A DNA stretch of 64,000 nt, from NCBI GenBank assembly GCA_039602395.1, contig JBCNJP010000019.1, forward strand, positions 2,686,265 to 2,750,264, written 5' to 3'. The translations under genes and the position numbers were made by a program. This document shows, piece by piece, positions 47,364 through 58,996 of this stretch. The stretch is from Deinandra increscens subsp. villosa (lineage: Eukaryota; Streptophyta; Magnoliopsida; Asterales; Asteraceae). The first letter of the stretch is position 1. Each line of letters starts with the position of its first letter. The notes beneath the pieces were generated by a model. It saw only the letters and a list, made by a program, of their open reading frames with translations. It was not told the origin of the DNA and ran no database searches.

Positions 47364-47551
47364 GGACATGTTTGGGATTCCATTTGAAAATGACTTTTGG
47401 CTTTTGGAGGAGGCAAAAAGTCAAAAATGTCCCTCCAAAAGCTAATAAGTCACAACATTATGGCTTTTTGCTGCTTTTGGAGGGGCATTTTTGACTTTTT
47501 GCCTCCTCCAAAAGCCAAAAGTCATTTTCAAATGGAATCCCAAACATGCCC
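47364..47551. mobile_element. 188-bp near-perfect hairpin MITE, PIF/Harbinger type
   Basis: Terminal repeats GG(A/G)CATGTTTGGGATTCC are flanked by TAA on both sides (47361-47363, 47552-47554). Arms of about 80 bp pair almost perfectly around a roughly 20-bp loop (near 47443-47463). Confidence 0.85.
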
Positions 47552-47554
47552 TAA

Positions 47555-48052
47555 ATGGTACTTGGTACCAATCCCCAGCTCCGTTACTTGGTTGTGCGGT
47601 TTTTTCCTGTGAGATTTATAGTGCGGTGAAAGGGGAGAGGATAATGGGGATTGGGGGTATCTAATCAATTGTTGCCAACTAATTAACAAATTGATTAAAA
47701 GTTGTATTTTCTGTTTAAATATTTAAAATGATTTTATAAGAAGATAGAAGGTAAACGGGTAACAAGTTGCGCCGCTACTAATAAATAAATAAATAAATAA
47801 TAATTAATCACACCACACAACTCACATAACTATACCCCTTCTATCAAACTCACATAGATGAGTCTAGTCATTATCTACGAAACAAATTCACAACCAAATC
47901 CACATAAGTATACCTAATGTCTTAACTTTGTTAGATTGCCTCTTAAATTAGAAGATATATAAAAGACATTTTTCAAACAAAAGACCAGTATATATATGAC
48001 CAAAACCATTTAAACGTTACGGACTATTTAATCATAACTTATTTAAAATATA
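47555..48052. other. Intergenic, nothing recognised
   Basis: AT-rich; includes an (AAAT)n run near 47780-47800. No gene. Confidence 0.4.
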
Positions 48053-48465
48053 GGAAAATTGGAATTAAATAATCCAAGTTATTGGGTATTGGCGGATAAT
48101 AATCCGAGTTCCAATATTGGCCTACAATAATCCCAATTATTTGGGTATTGGAATTCATTGGGCCGTCGTTAATTTTTCACTAACTCCGTTAGTTGTGTGC
48201 TGACGTGGCACATGCCACGTCAGCAAGTATGATGCCACATCACCTGCTACGTCAGCAAAAGTGATGCCACATCACCTGCCACATCAGCAAAAATGATGCC
48301 ACATCACCTGCCACGTCAGCAAGTACTAGCGGAGTTAGTGAAAAATTAACGACGGCCCAATGAATTGCAAGACCCAAATAATTGGGATTATTGTAGGCCA
48401 ATTTTGGAACTCGGATTATTATCCGCCAATACCCAATAACTTGGATTATTTAATTCCAATTTTCC
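48053..48465. mobile_element. Mutator-like MITE with internal tandem repeats
   Basis: Long terminal inverted repeats (about 150 bp) beginning GGAAAATTGGAATTAAAT are flanked by a perfect 9-bp duplication TAAAATATA (48044-48052, 48466-48474). The core contains four diverged units of about 35 bp (GCCAC(A/G)TCAGCAA..TGATGCCACATCACCT). The termini are related to those of the larger element at 51528-56870. Confidence 0.85.
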
Positions 48466-48474
48466 TAAAATATA

Positions 48475-50039
48475 TTATATTATTATATAATAAATAAAAA
48501 TCTTTAATAACATGTTTCATTATTTTTTATATGTTTATAGTCAAATCTATACTTAAAAATATAATATAATTATTATATAAGAAGTTACTAATTGTATTAT
48601 TTTTAAGACATTTTGTGCAATATACAAGTTGATATAACTAGTAACTAATGAAACAAAATAAATCAAACCCCACACACTCAAGGGATCTTCTCTCTACAAA
48701 ATCAAATCACATGAATTTGAAGATACCCTCCTAGCATTCTCATTCACATGAACTCACCGATCTCCCTTTTACCTCTTTGCATCATTACACACATTCTAGT
48801 TTTTATAGAACCCCTCTTAATAGCTATTTCAAAAGAAGAGTACTACACAGTACACACACCCATCTCATCCTTTCTGTTCATCTTCACGTAACTAGGAACT
48901 ACTAGATCAATTATGGTATTTAAAGACTTGTGTTGTTTGATTTGAGCAATGTTGGAAACTCGAACCAGAAATAAATAAAAAAACTCAAACGCAAACAAAT
49001 TTCTTGCCAACTTTCTTGTTTCTGGTTAGGGGTGATTATCGGGTTGGAAGTGACATAACTAACTAGACTCAAACTAGAAAATCAAAGACTATGCTTAAAA
49101 ACTCCAGTCTCCTACCAACTAAAAGACTCATTGTCATAAACTTTAGGTTCTTTCATGATTAAATTAACCCTTTTAGCAATCCTTGCTTAAAGCAAAGATG
49201 CAATTATTTGGTTATTGCTGTAAAAACAAAGATGCAGATTTTTAAAATGTTTAAGAATTCCAAACTCTCAGACCATAGAACTACAATCTTTAAGTAAAAA
49301 CAAAGATGCAAATTTTTAAAATGTTTAAGAATTCCAAACTCTCAGACCATAGAACTACAATCTTTAAATTATATTATTTTTCTTAATGATTCTACTAGAA
49401 TGTGAAATATCAAAGGTTAGGAATGTGAACCATAAGACTCTAATACACGGTTTTTTCATCAAAGTTTTGGCACTTGATTGAAAGTTAATCGTTTGTGTCT
49501 TTGATTTGCAGTGGGAAGTTTAATAGGAGCATACACTAGTTTCATTTCATATCTTGTTTATGCAACATTTTTCTCACATCTGGGAAATGGTGGTGGTGAT
49601 GAAGATGTCAAAAAGGAGGTCTGCAGCCGGACCACAATGTCTAATGATAGAAAACATAGTCTTGTACAGTACAAGGGTCCATTAGACATATCCTAATTTG
49701 TAACAATGTTGAATGTTAATACTCACTTATCTTTGATTTAGTAAATTCAGTTACACCAAAATGCAATAATGACAAAAATCTATACCATCTGTTATTTCTT
49801 TGCAACCTGTGAATATATTTATGCATAATAAGATTCTATTGTGTCAAGTTTCTCATTTTGGATTACAGTAAAGTTTAGTGGACCTATTACCTATATGATT
49901 CTATAACTCCACTAAAATCTAAATATAATGAAAAAACTGGCGTCAGAAGAGGGAGCTTTTTATCCTCATCGCAATCCCCTTCGATTCCCACAAACATCAA
50001 TCAAAATTAAGCCATAAACCAAATCAATAAAGATAAAAA
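48475..50039. other. Intergenic; possible orphan exon at 49511-49696
   Basis: About 48660-48920 looks leader-like (CT-rich). After a TTTGCAG acceptor near 49510, a 61-codon open stretch (GSLIGAYTSFISYLVYATFF, then a polar tail and stop at 49696) could be a terminal exon of a small membrane protein. I cannot connect it to upstream exons or name it. Confidence 0.3.
49221..49368. repeat. 74-bp tandem duplication
   Basis: Two adjacent copies (49221-49294, 49295-49368), beginning TAAAAACAAAGATGCA, differ at one or two bases. Confidence 0.85.
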
Positions 50040-50192
50040 TTAACATAAATCGTTACGAAGAAATGGCTTAAATGAAACATTGAAAAAGAGAAGATCGCTC
50101 AGTTCAGCGGGAATATCGACACGCAAACAAATCTCTGTAGAGAGATAAGCCTGCATTCCGGTCTGTTGAGCTTGAATTTTGCGAGTCATCAT
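50040..50192 (-). CDS. Short candidate gene, 50 aa, unknown
   Basis: A minus-strand frame begins MMTRKIQAQQTGMQAYLS and ends at a stop at 50042. It is preceded by a well-placed TATA box (CTTATATAAACC, near 50337-50346) and a roughly 110-bp CT-rich leader, the arrangement of a real plant gene. The peptide has no recognised domain; it could be the first exon of a longer gene, but I see no convincing downstream exon. I assign no function. Confidence 0.35.
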   Translation of the reverse strand: MMTRKIQAQQTGMQAYLSTEICLRVDIPAELSDLLFFNVSFKPFLRNDLC

Positions 50193-50575
50193 TGCGATCT
50201 ATCTCTTAAGAATTAGTGAATCTGTAAATGCGTAAACAAAAAAGAAACCTAACAAAAACTGAAAGCAGATAAAGCAGTTGGGATGGATCTGGATGAAAAA
50301 GATGGTGGCGTATTGTTGTGCAACGGTGGTAAGGGGTTTATATAAGGTGAGAATTAGGGTTTTGTTTGGCGTATTTTAGCTTGCGGTAAAACGTGATCAT
50401 CGGTTTAGGATGATTAAGATTAACCATCGGGTGAAATCCACATATTACTCCGGTTAATCCTTGTGTTATTAAAAAATGGGTTTTCCATCACCTGTGCCTA
50501 GTCTACACTCTACACAAGGTTTTTTAAAAATGAGCGTTAACGTGAGTCTACAAAACAGTTGTATTGCTACAATGA

Positions 50576-51095
50576 TCTTCCTACTCTAATAAACAATTAC
50601 AACTATTGACACATGTCAAAACTAGATTAATTCTCACATAAGTTTTCCCTCCCAAATCTACTCCATAAATAAATTATTTTTTATTGGAAATTATATCCTA
50701 TTCTATAATCATGTTATATTTTTATTTATTTATATTTATGGAATCATGACACTCACATATAAATTTGCATCTTATTTCTATTTAAAATTATTTTTTTAAA
50801 CTATTATTGTTTTTATTTTAATAAATATTTAAACAACTTTTAAATACCAATAAACACTTATTTACCAATAAACATTTATGTTGCATTTTTCAAATATACA
50901 ACTATACAAGCAGAGACATGATCTAAATATTTTTTTTTATAAAGAGGGTAAAGTCACAAATACCATATTATTAATTATAATTTTAGCTTTTTATTGTAAT
51001 ACGTTATTTCGGTAATAAGAAGAGTATGCATGAAATTAATATTTATATAAATTTTTCAATGATTAGACCCGTATAACATACGGGTTCTATTCTAG
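50576..51095 (+). mobile_element. Non-autonomous Helitron, copy 5
   Basis: Starts A|TCTTCCTACTCTAATAAAC and ends with a hairpin (ACCCGTATAACATACGGGT) then CTAG|T at 51092-51095. 520 bp, non-coding, the longest of the five. Confidence 0.75.
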
Positions 51096-51518
51096 TATAC
51101 AAATAAATAAAAATAAAAAATAAAAAAAATACATAACAACATAAATCATAAAACTGACCAGACCACGAAGCCCAATAAGTAAAATCTTGAGCCCACATAT
51201 TCGGATTCTTGGACACATTTGTTGAATGGCAGCTGGACGGCCCAAACCAATTTCATAAAAATATAAAATACACTTATTATGATTTATGGTCCTTAATCCT
51301 TTTATGGACACAATTTTAAATATTCCCATCTAATATAATAATCTAAGGTCAAGAGGTATACGTCATCGCTGACTGGACCACTTGTACTTACCACACACAT
51401 GATGATATACCCATGTGGTGTGTTATCAATAATTTATTATTTTTTTTCTTTTTCATTTTGATTTATTTAAACATTAAAATAGAAATACAATGCTAAATTA
51501 TAAAATAATTCGAACATT
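51096..51518. other. Intergenic, nothing recognised
   Basis: AT-rich; a possible small inverted repeat (ACCACTTGTACTTACCACACACATG) near 51380. No gene. Confidence 0.35.
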
Positions 51519-52000
51519 TAAAAATAGGGTTATTGGATTTAAATAATCCCAACTATCAGTAATTTACCGATAATAATCGCAACTCAGGAAATGTCTTCTA
51601 ACGAGCCAAAGTTTCACCATATTTTTTTCTGGCAGTCCCAAACTAACAGATTTGTAACGGCATTAATTTTTGATGAGGTGGCAAGATAAGGAGCATTTGT
51701 GAAAATTAATAAAAGATGAGGGACCATATAAGAAAATTTAATAAAAACATAGAGTAAATTACATAGAAGGTCCTTTATGTTTTACCTCGATTTCGTATTA
51801 GGTCCTTTAAGTAAAGTTACTACACTCGACATCCTTTATGTATTGAATTTGTTTCATAAAACGTCCTTTATTACTAACGGAGTTAAAACCCATCATCAAG
51901 TCAGGGGCACTTTAGTCATTTTATAATATCCATAAAATAAAACATTAAAATATAAATCAAAATCTCATTTAATTAAAATAGAAATCAAAATCTCATCTAG

Positions 52001-52459
52001 TTAAGAAAATTGAGCCATCGTCGTTCTTTTCTTCCACTTCCCTTGTTTCCAATTGCTTAGAACCAGAACCAGAGATTCGTCATTCGAAATGAAACTGGTT
52101 TTCTTCTCACTACCCGGGTAGTTCACCAACTGGGGTTCGATTGGATTCTTGATTTCAACAACCCCCATTGCAGATCCATCTATTTTCAATAAAGGGCTAC
52201 AGGAAACACGTGACACTTTCGTCTTACCCATTAACGATTACACTGACACGTTAGATCTGTATGGTACATCAGGGCTGTTTGAATTCAAACCCATCTGAGT
52301 AGTTGTTCTACCGTTAAAACTCCGACTACTAAAACAAACAACTTCGCCGCCTGTTTCGTAAAACCCGGATCCGCCGCCTGTGACGAGTATGACCAAAGAG
52401 AAACGAATTTTGCAAGTTGTCAACATTGGCACAATTTGACTTGGGTGAGGCCGCCGGAA
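52001..52459 (-). pseudogene. Gene fragment carried by the inner Mutator-like element
   Basis: GC-richer sequence with two minus-strand open stretches. One continues across the solo-LTR insertion from 54945 into 52459 and reads GGGSGFYETGGEVVCFSSRSF. The second (52001-52231) begins MGKTKVSRVSC. Codon-like composition and contrast with the AT-rich repeats suggest captured host coding DNA; I cannot identify the donor gene. Confidence 0.45.
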
Positions 52460-54835
52460 TGTGATGCCCACTCCCAGACTTGGCCCTAGGAGCGGTCACG
52501 CATCGGATTTACTCATGAACACAAGGTACAACAGAGATAACTAAAGCAGCGGAAATAAAAACTTTTATTCATATGCCAAGTATTACATAGTAAGAGAGAC
52601 AAATACAAAAGAGAAATAGATATCTCCATGCCAGTCTTCGAAAAATGTCTTCTCTTAATAGCTTGACATTGTCTTCATAATGTACGCCCCCTAGTTCCTG
52701 CTCACATCTCAGCCTTCCCTTTTCGATCTGAAGGTCCAGTCTCATCTGACATACATAACTTAATAAGTCAGCTTACGCTGGTGAGTTCTACGTTTTTGGA
52801 AAACTTTACCTTTTGAAGGCACTTAGGTCTGTCAAACACACCACATATAGCACATATATTCACATACCCTAACCTCGTGAATAGACTAACCTTCTGTTGC
52901 TTTGTCATCCTTGTCTCACATTAAGAACGTATCCTAATGTTAAGTGCTATCTTAAGGAAATAGTGTTTCTTTTTGCCTTACGAACACATCGTGTAGCAAA
53001 GGTCCCTTTAGTTTTGACACTATATAGCTTTGACGCTTTCTGCTTTGACGCCGCTTAGCTTTGACGCTTTCTGGCTTTGACGCCGCTTAACTTTGACGCT
53101 TTCTGGCTTTGACGCCGCTTAGCTTTGACGCTTGGTTTTGACACCATTGGGACAACACTATTTAACTTCTTGTTTCAGAAGCCCCTTACTCACCAATCTT
53201 TTCTCGATTACCATCCTTAATCTATTCTACTAGAAACATCGAAATGGCAATCTGTCTTTCCTCTAATCATCACCATACAATCAATACATATAACAAGCAA
53301 TTATAACAATTGAGAGTATTTTCACAAAACGTTATGTATATCAGCCCAAAACGGTTTAAAGCATTTAAACAATTTAAAAGAGGGCTCATAGAACTCACCT
53401 TAGGTTGCGAAGTAGTTTATTACCTTATTCCTTCGTGAAACTAACTTGCTTTAACGTGATGTCCCTAGCAAGACATCCTAGAGGTTACAAATGGTCATTA
53501 AGACTAACCCTTTAACCCAAACCCAACCACTTGTTGGTTTAACATTCATTTGTCAAAAATGACCGTTTTGCCATTTGCGGGAAAAAGTATTCTTTTAGTG
53601 ATATTTATGAAGATGTGCATTCCTATAAGTAAACACTCACTCCGGGATCGCCCAGTGAAGCGTTTGCCATGTCCCAGTTGGGATTTATGCGACAACACCA
53701 CTATGCCAAAAACCCCAGTGTACAGGCGCCACCCTTCCAGTCCACACCAACTTCTAGATATCCGAGTAACTCGGTACATTCAATACTTTATCAAAACCCA
53801 TGTTTTAGCTTATATATATACTTAGTACATATATATAATTATGTTCTTTTGTTGAATATTATTACCCTTGCCCAAGCCTTTATGTCCTTGATGAGTGATT
53901 CTCATAACCGATCGTATAGGCATTATCACGACCAGGAGGCGGGATTACTATGAGATATCACCCATATTTGTGTTTTAGTTTGGTGATGATCATGACCGAC
54001 CGTATAGGCGTTATCACGACCAGGAGGCGGAATTACTATGATCAAAACACCAATGTTTATGCTCTCGTTCTTGGTTTACTTGTTCTTGATAAACCAACAT
54101 GGTGAAATCATACCAACCCTTCTTTAAACATGAAATTAGCTTAAGGATTTCTTAAAACATGTTATTCTAAGGCTTCATACCAAATTTCAACCCATGATTC
54201 CCACTAGAACTCCCAATCTCAACAAAACATGTTTAAGAACCTTAATCTTGCATTATTCTTAAAAGGCATATCTAAGTGTTATGAATCATGAAACTAATTG
54301 AAGGCTAATGTTAAACATACCTTAAGTTGATCTATTCCAGAGGATGGGCTCCTAACTCTCTTTGAATCTTCAAAAAATGCAAGCTAGAGTGTTCTTGGTG
54401 TTCTTGGTGTTCTTGAGGTTTCTTAGAGGTTTTAGGTTGATTTTTGGTGAATTAGCAAGGAAAAATGGATGGATCCATGGTCTATTTATAGCCAAGAGTG
54501 TCTCACATGCTTCTTACAAGTGTCCTAGTGACTAAGCATGAGAATTGACACCTAGCATGGTGACTAATCATGAGAATTGACACCTAGCATGGTGACTAAT
54601 CATTCATATAACATATATTTAACATATAAACATGTATTTTTTTTTCTTAATAATCTAACCCGATAAACACTTACCTTATGCATAGTTTATTGTTATAACT
54701 TCAAATACGCATTTCTTAACATTTTAACATGTTAACCACATAAACACATATACGACACATTTTTTCACATATAAATATATATAAAAATATATAAAAACAT
54801 ATATATTTATTGCCTTTAGATTTTGGGGTGTTACA
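52460..54835 (-). mobile_element. 2.4-kb solo LTR, probably Ty3/gypsy (Tekay-like)
   Basis: On the minus strand it begins TGTAACACCCC and ends GGGCATCACA. It is flanked by a perfect 5-bp duplication CGGAA (52455-52459, 54836-54840), and there is no internal region, so it is an LTR-LTR recombination product. The TGTAACACCC start and large size suit Tekay-type chromoviruses. It contains a GACGC-rich minisatellite (about 53025-53145) and two copies of an ACGACCAGGAGGCGG block (53930, 54020). Short open frames inside are not genes. Confidence 0.85.
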
Positions 54836-55183
54836 CGGAACCATGGTTGCCGGAGAAAACAAGTCCGCCGGATCTATTGGTGATTCTCTGGTGTGCGTAC
54901 CAAGAAAGAAAGGAACGACGATGCCTTTTTTAGTTTTTTATATGATGGGATTTTGATTTCTATTTTAATGTTTTTTATGGATTTTATAAAACGACTAAAA
55001 TGTCCCTGACTTAACGATTAGTTTTAACTTCGTTAGTGATAAAGGGTCTTTTATGAAACAGTTCAATACATAAAGGATGTCAAATGTAGTAATTTTACTT
55101 AAAGGACCTAATACAAAATCGGGGTAAAACATAAAGGACCTTCTATGTAATTTAGTCAAAAACATATAACACAATTACTAAAT

Positions 55184-55222
<39 letters not shown>

Positions 55223-55223
<1 letters not shown>

Positions 55224-56065
55224 GAGATGTTCAAATGAGAAGTTTGTTTTGGGCAAGAAGGATAAAATGCAATTTCAGCCGTTGGATGATCTAATAAAAA
55301 AAGAATAAGGGGTATTTTAGTCTTAGCCACTTTTGTTAACTTTTTATCTACTTCACCCATTTTTTTAAATATTCATAACTTTCACATACGATATTATTTT
55401 TTTTAAAAAAAATTACACCATAAAAACGAGCATTTTCTTATCTTTAAAACGCGTATAGTGTTGCTACATAAAAAAAGTATAAAAATTACTATTTCGATTT
55501 TTGACACAATGTTCAGATCATTGTGTCTAAATGTTCAGATCATTGTGTCATTGTGTCAAAATGTTCAGATCATTGTGTCATTGTGTCCTCGTGTCAAAAG
55601 TATATATAGTGTTGCTATATATAAAATTAAATACTCTTTCGGTTTTAGGCACCATATGAAATAATGATCTGAACATTTTTACACAATATGACACAATGAT
55701 CTAAACATTTTGACACAATGACACAATGATTTGAACATTTTGATACATTCGAAATAGTAAAAAATAATAATTTTATATATAACAACACTGTACGCATTTT
55801 AAAGATAAAAAACGCTCGTTTTTATGGTGTAATTTTTTTAAAAAAATAATGTCATATCTAAGAGTTATGAAGATTTTAAATAATGGGGGGAATTTGATAA
55901 AAAAAAGTCAAAAATATCCTTCTATCAATTGTTTTCTTTAGTTTTTTCTCTCTAATTCTACCCAGGAAAATTTTGGATCGTAGATCTTCATTTAATTGAA
56001 AATCTAATGGCTATGATTCATTCTTATCCTTCTTATCCAAACTAAACTTCTCACAATAACCTCAC

Positions 56066-56067
<2 letters not shown>
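55223..56067. mobile_element. Foldback element inside (TA)n, family member 1
   Basis: Imperfect terminal repeats (GAGAAGTTT(G/A)(T/G)TTTGG..AAGAAGGATAA) are flanked by (AT)n/(GT)n on the left (55182-55222) and (AT)n on the right (56068-56098). The inner arms contain opposed copies of GTTCAGATCATTGTGTC. Non-coding. Confidence 0.7.
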
Positions 56068-56099
<32 letters not shown>

Positions 56100-56879
56100 C
56101 ACACACACACACAAACACACATAAATATACAGTTTATACACACATCACCACCATCATCTTCCCTGACAATTCACCACCGGCACCACCACCGCTCAGACAC
56201 CATCACCACCGCTCCGACACGACCACCGGCTCCGACACCATCACCACCACAACTCCAGCACCACCACCACAACCCCGACATCACTACCAACAGCCCGTCG
56301 AATATTTCAACATTCGCGCTCCATCTCTCGAACGGTGTCGTTTCAAGCATTTCAGGTGAGGCTCCGGCGTGATGTTGAAAGTCGATGCCAGATGATATCA
56401 GACACTTTCATGCGTGACCTGCAATCCGGCGACCTGCAACTCGGAACCACCACCGATTGATCGAACAAATCTGAGAATGGCGACGGGAACTCACGATGGT
56501 GACGGAGACATTATGCTTAGATCTGAGGTTGGTTGTGGTTGCTGTAGTGAGGTTGGTGGTGGTTGGCGGTGAAAGTCACCGGTGAAGAATTAGTAGGGGA
56601 TGACGAATGGCAAGTGGGTGGGTAAGATTTTTAAATGTTTTTATTAAATTTTCTTATATTGTCCCTCATCTTTTATTAATTTTCACAAATGATCCTTATC
56701 TTGCCACCTCATCATGCCACGTCATAAAAAATTAACGCTGTTACAAATCTGTTAGTTTGGGACTGCCATAAAAAAATAGGGTGAAAGTTTGGCTCGTTAG
56801 AAAACATTTCCTGAGTTAGGATTATTATCAGCCAATTATTGATAGTTGGGATTATTTAAATCCAATAACCCAAAAATAC

Positions 56880-57337
56880 CTTTACAAAATTTTTACAAAC
56901 ACGTCCTCCTCGTGCGGTCCGACATTTTCAAATATTCGTCGAAACAATCCCCCGTAACACCATACACCATCATACGAAAGGCCGCGGTGCTTTTTTATAG
57001 AGCACTAACCAACTCTACCTCTCGCGTCGGACCTTTGAGTGAACCATGGAACCTCCCTCACCAAGTCGTCGACAATGCGTAGAAATAATGAACGATTCAT
57101 CCGAAAACATTGATTGAATGCGTCAGCGGGATAAACACAATTGTCATTGAAATAATCACCTAGTAGATTTTGGTGGGCTTGTTCACGGTCACGGTTGAGT
57201 CTCGCTCTCCGGATTGCTACTCGATTTGCTCGTGCGTTAAGCCTATGTTGATAACGATTGATCATGATTTTCATAAGCTTGCACGCGACATCGTCGGAAG
57301 AATCGGATGTTGAACTGTTTGATGAGAGCAAATCCAT
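56880..57337 (-). pseudogene. PIF/Harbinger transposase, N-terminal fragment
   Basis: Starts MDLLSSNSSTSDSSDD. It contains the HARBI1/ALP1-type lead-in (LLGDYF, NQCFRMNRSLFLRIVDDL, W.TQRSDARGRVG) and, after a frameshift and a stop near 57000, MMVYGVTGD.FDEYLKMSDRT. The catalytic DDE region is absent: the sequence ends where the outer Mutator-like element begins (56870), and no continuation is visible at its other side. The copy is dead. Confidence 0.8.
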
Positions 57338-58273
57338 ATTTTATAAAAAAAATATTTGGTAGAGAGGAGTAGAAGTTTTTAGAGTTATGTGAGAAATGTT
57401 GGTGAAGAAAATGGGTTTAAATAGTTGATTTAAATTAAAAAATATATATATTTTTTAGTTAATGCTGGTTAACGGTCGAAAATGGGCAACGGTCGAATTT
57501 TTGGCCTCTTCCACGCACGCGGAAAGCTTCACGCAGGAACACCGCGCAACCCCTTGGCGCCGTGTGGGGGGGGGGGGGGTGTTCGCGTGCAAGGGCACCG
57601 CCATTCTCCTCTTCGCGCGACGTATACCAGATGAGCTAATACTAATAACTAAAAATATTTTGAACGATACGTGTCGCTCTCTGATATTTTCTTATCCTTA
57701 TTTTTTTTGTATTCCTCTTCTATTAAATATAAAAATATTAAGTACTAAGTTGTATTCTCCCTTCTATTAAATATATTAAATATAGATATTAGATAATATG
57801 ACATTAAAAGAATAAATATATCTTAGATCATTTTTGTAAGTTTACTTATGCGTAGCTATAACTTTCACATTTTTTAATCAATTCTCATAATTAAATTTAT
57901 ACTATATATGAAGACTAAAAATTAAAAACTCTTTGTATCATCACTATATGCTTACAAATTATAATAATCACATAAAAAGCAAGTCGACCATTGAATCTAT
58001 TAAAGTGGGCCGCTTCTTCTACCTTTACAGGAAGACAAAACTTTTGTCGTTATTATAACGAAAGGTAGTTCGCTAGGCCTGTATTTTGATCCCAGAGGTG
58101 CTGGTTCAACTAAGAATTCTCTAAATTGGGGTGATAAACATATTAGTTGTACCTTATTGAGCGAAGTCTGCTCTCGTTTCATCCGGTGGGGATATATATG
58201 GGAGTTTCACTCAAGAATGAATATGTTGTTTTGTCTCATTCTTTCTCTGCCTAGTTTTTTATGACAGTAATGG
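57338..58273. other. Harbinger-element flank and intergenic DNA
   Basis: A GC-rich patch with a G run (57570-57582) probably belongs to the Harbinger element's 5' end. The rest is AT-rich. About 57990-58200 is less AT-rich but gives no recognisable product. Confidence 0.35.
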
Positions 58274-58956
58274 CTAGGCATGTAAACAAACTGAACGAAC
58301 ACGAACATGGTCATGTTCGTGCTTGTTCATTTAATTTTAAGCAAACACGAACACAAACAGGGACATTAACCGAACATATATTTTTATGTTCATGTTCATT
58401 CATTAAGAAAATGAAAATGTTCATGTTCGTTCGTTAAAAACTAAAGGAACAGTTCATGAATGTAAACGAACATAAACAACAAAAATTTAAACGAATACAA
58501 ATATAAATGAATAAATATACATGAAAACAAAATAACAACTCTATCACATGGTGAGTACAAAGAGTACCATGACTACACAAATTACTTCAAACCCTAAAAT
58601 TGGTGGTGTCGTGGTTAGTAAAAAGAGTAAAGTGACCAGACAAAATGACTCAGTGAAAGTATGAAACCAGCTAAAAGAAAAAAAAATGTGTAAAGCAAAT
58701 TATAATTTATAAATAATTTAGTTACTAATAAAACAAAACATACATAAACGAGCGAACATAAATAAACAAACATTAACGAGCGTTCACGAACATAGTTGAA
58801 TGAACGAGAAATGTGTTTATGTTCGTGTTATTTAATTAAATGAACAGGAAACTATGTTCGTGTTCTTTCAATTATTAAATAAACAAACATAAACGAATTT
58901 TCCGCCAAACAATTCACAAACTATTCACTACACGTTCTGTTCATTTACATGCCTAG
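58274..58956. mobile_element. MITE with GCTAGGCATGTAAA ends
   Basis: Inverted ends GCTAGGCATGTAAA(C/T) pair, and long subterminal arms carry repeated GTTCGTGTT/AACACGAAC and GTTCATGTTC motifs. Only a 4-bp AATG is shared by the flanks, so the superfamily (hAT-like) is tentative. Confidence 0.65.
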
Positions 58957-58996
58957 CAATGACTTTCCAACTAATACGTATAGTAATATGCTTTGC

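Larger units (their letters stand above)
51752..55157. mobile_element. Inner Mutator-like element with captured sequence (Pack-MULE-like)
   Basis: Terminal inverted repeats of about 200 bp (GA(G/C)TAAATTACATAGAAGG) are flanked by a perfect 9-bp duplication AAAAACATA (51743-51751, 55158-55166), the Mutator hallmark. Without the solo LTR inside it, the element is about 1.0 kb. Between the repeats lies gene-like sequence (52001-52459 and 54841-54945) and no transposase. Confidence 0.88.
51528..56870. mobile_element. Outer Mutator-like element, host of a nested stack
   Basis: Terminal inverted repeats of about 215-235 bp (51528-51742 against about 56637-56870; GGTTATTGGATTTAAATAATCC at the tip) pair with scattered differences. 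The flanks are 9-mers agreeing at the central 7 positions (AAAAATA), a decayed 9-bp duplication. The interior carries a second Mutator-like element (51752-55157), a (TA)n-targeting foldback (55223-56067) and about 500 bp of GC-rich ACC/CCG-rich DNA (56130-56630) that is unlike the termini and may be captured host sequence. No transposase remains. Confidence 0.75.

Noticed and set aside
48230..48335. Regularly spaced repeats resembling a CRISPR array
   Set aside because: Units are diverged, contiguous and inside a MITE of a eukaryotic genome.
53546..53953. Open frames in both directions
   Set aside because: Inside the solo LTR, overlapping each other, no domain.
55510..55740. Repeated GTTCAGATCATTGTGTC spaced units
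   Set aside because: Simple tandem and inverted repeats of the foldback element, not an array with unique spacers.
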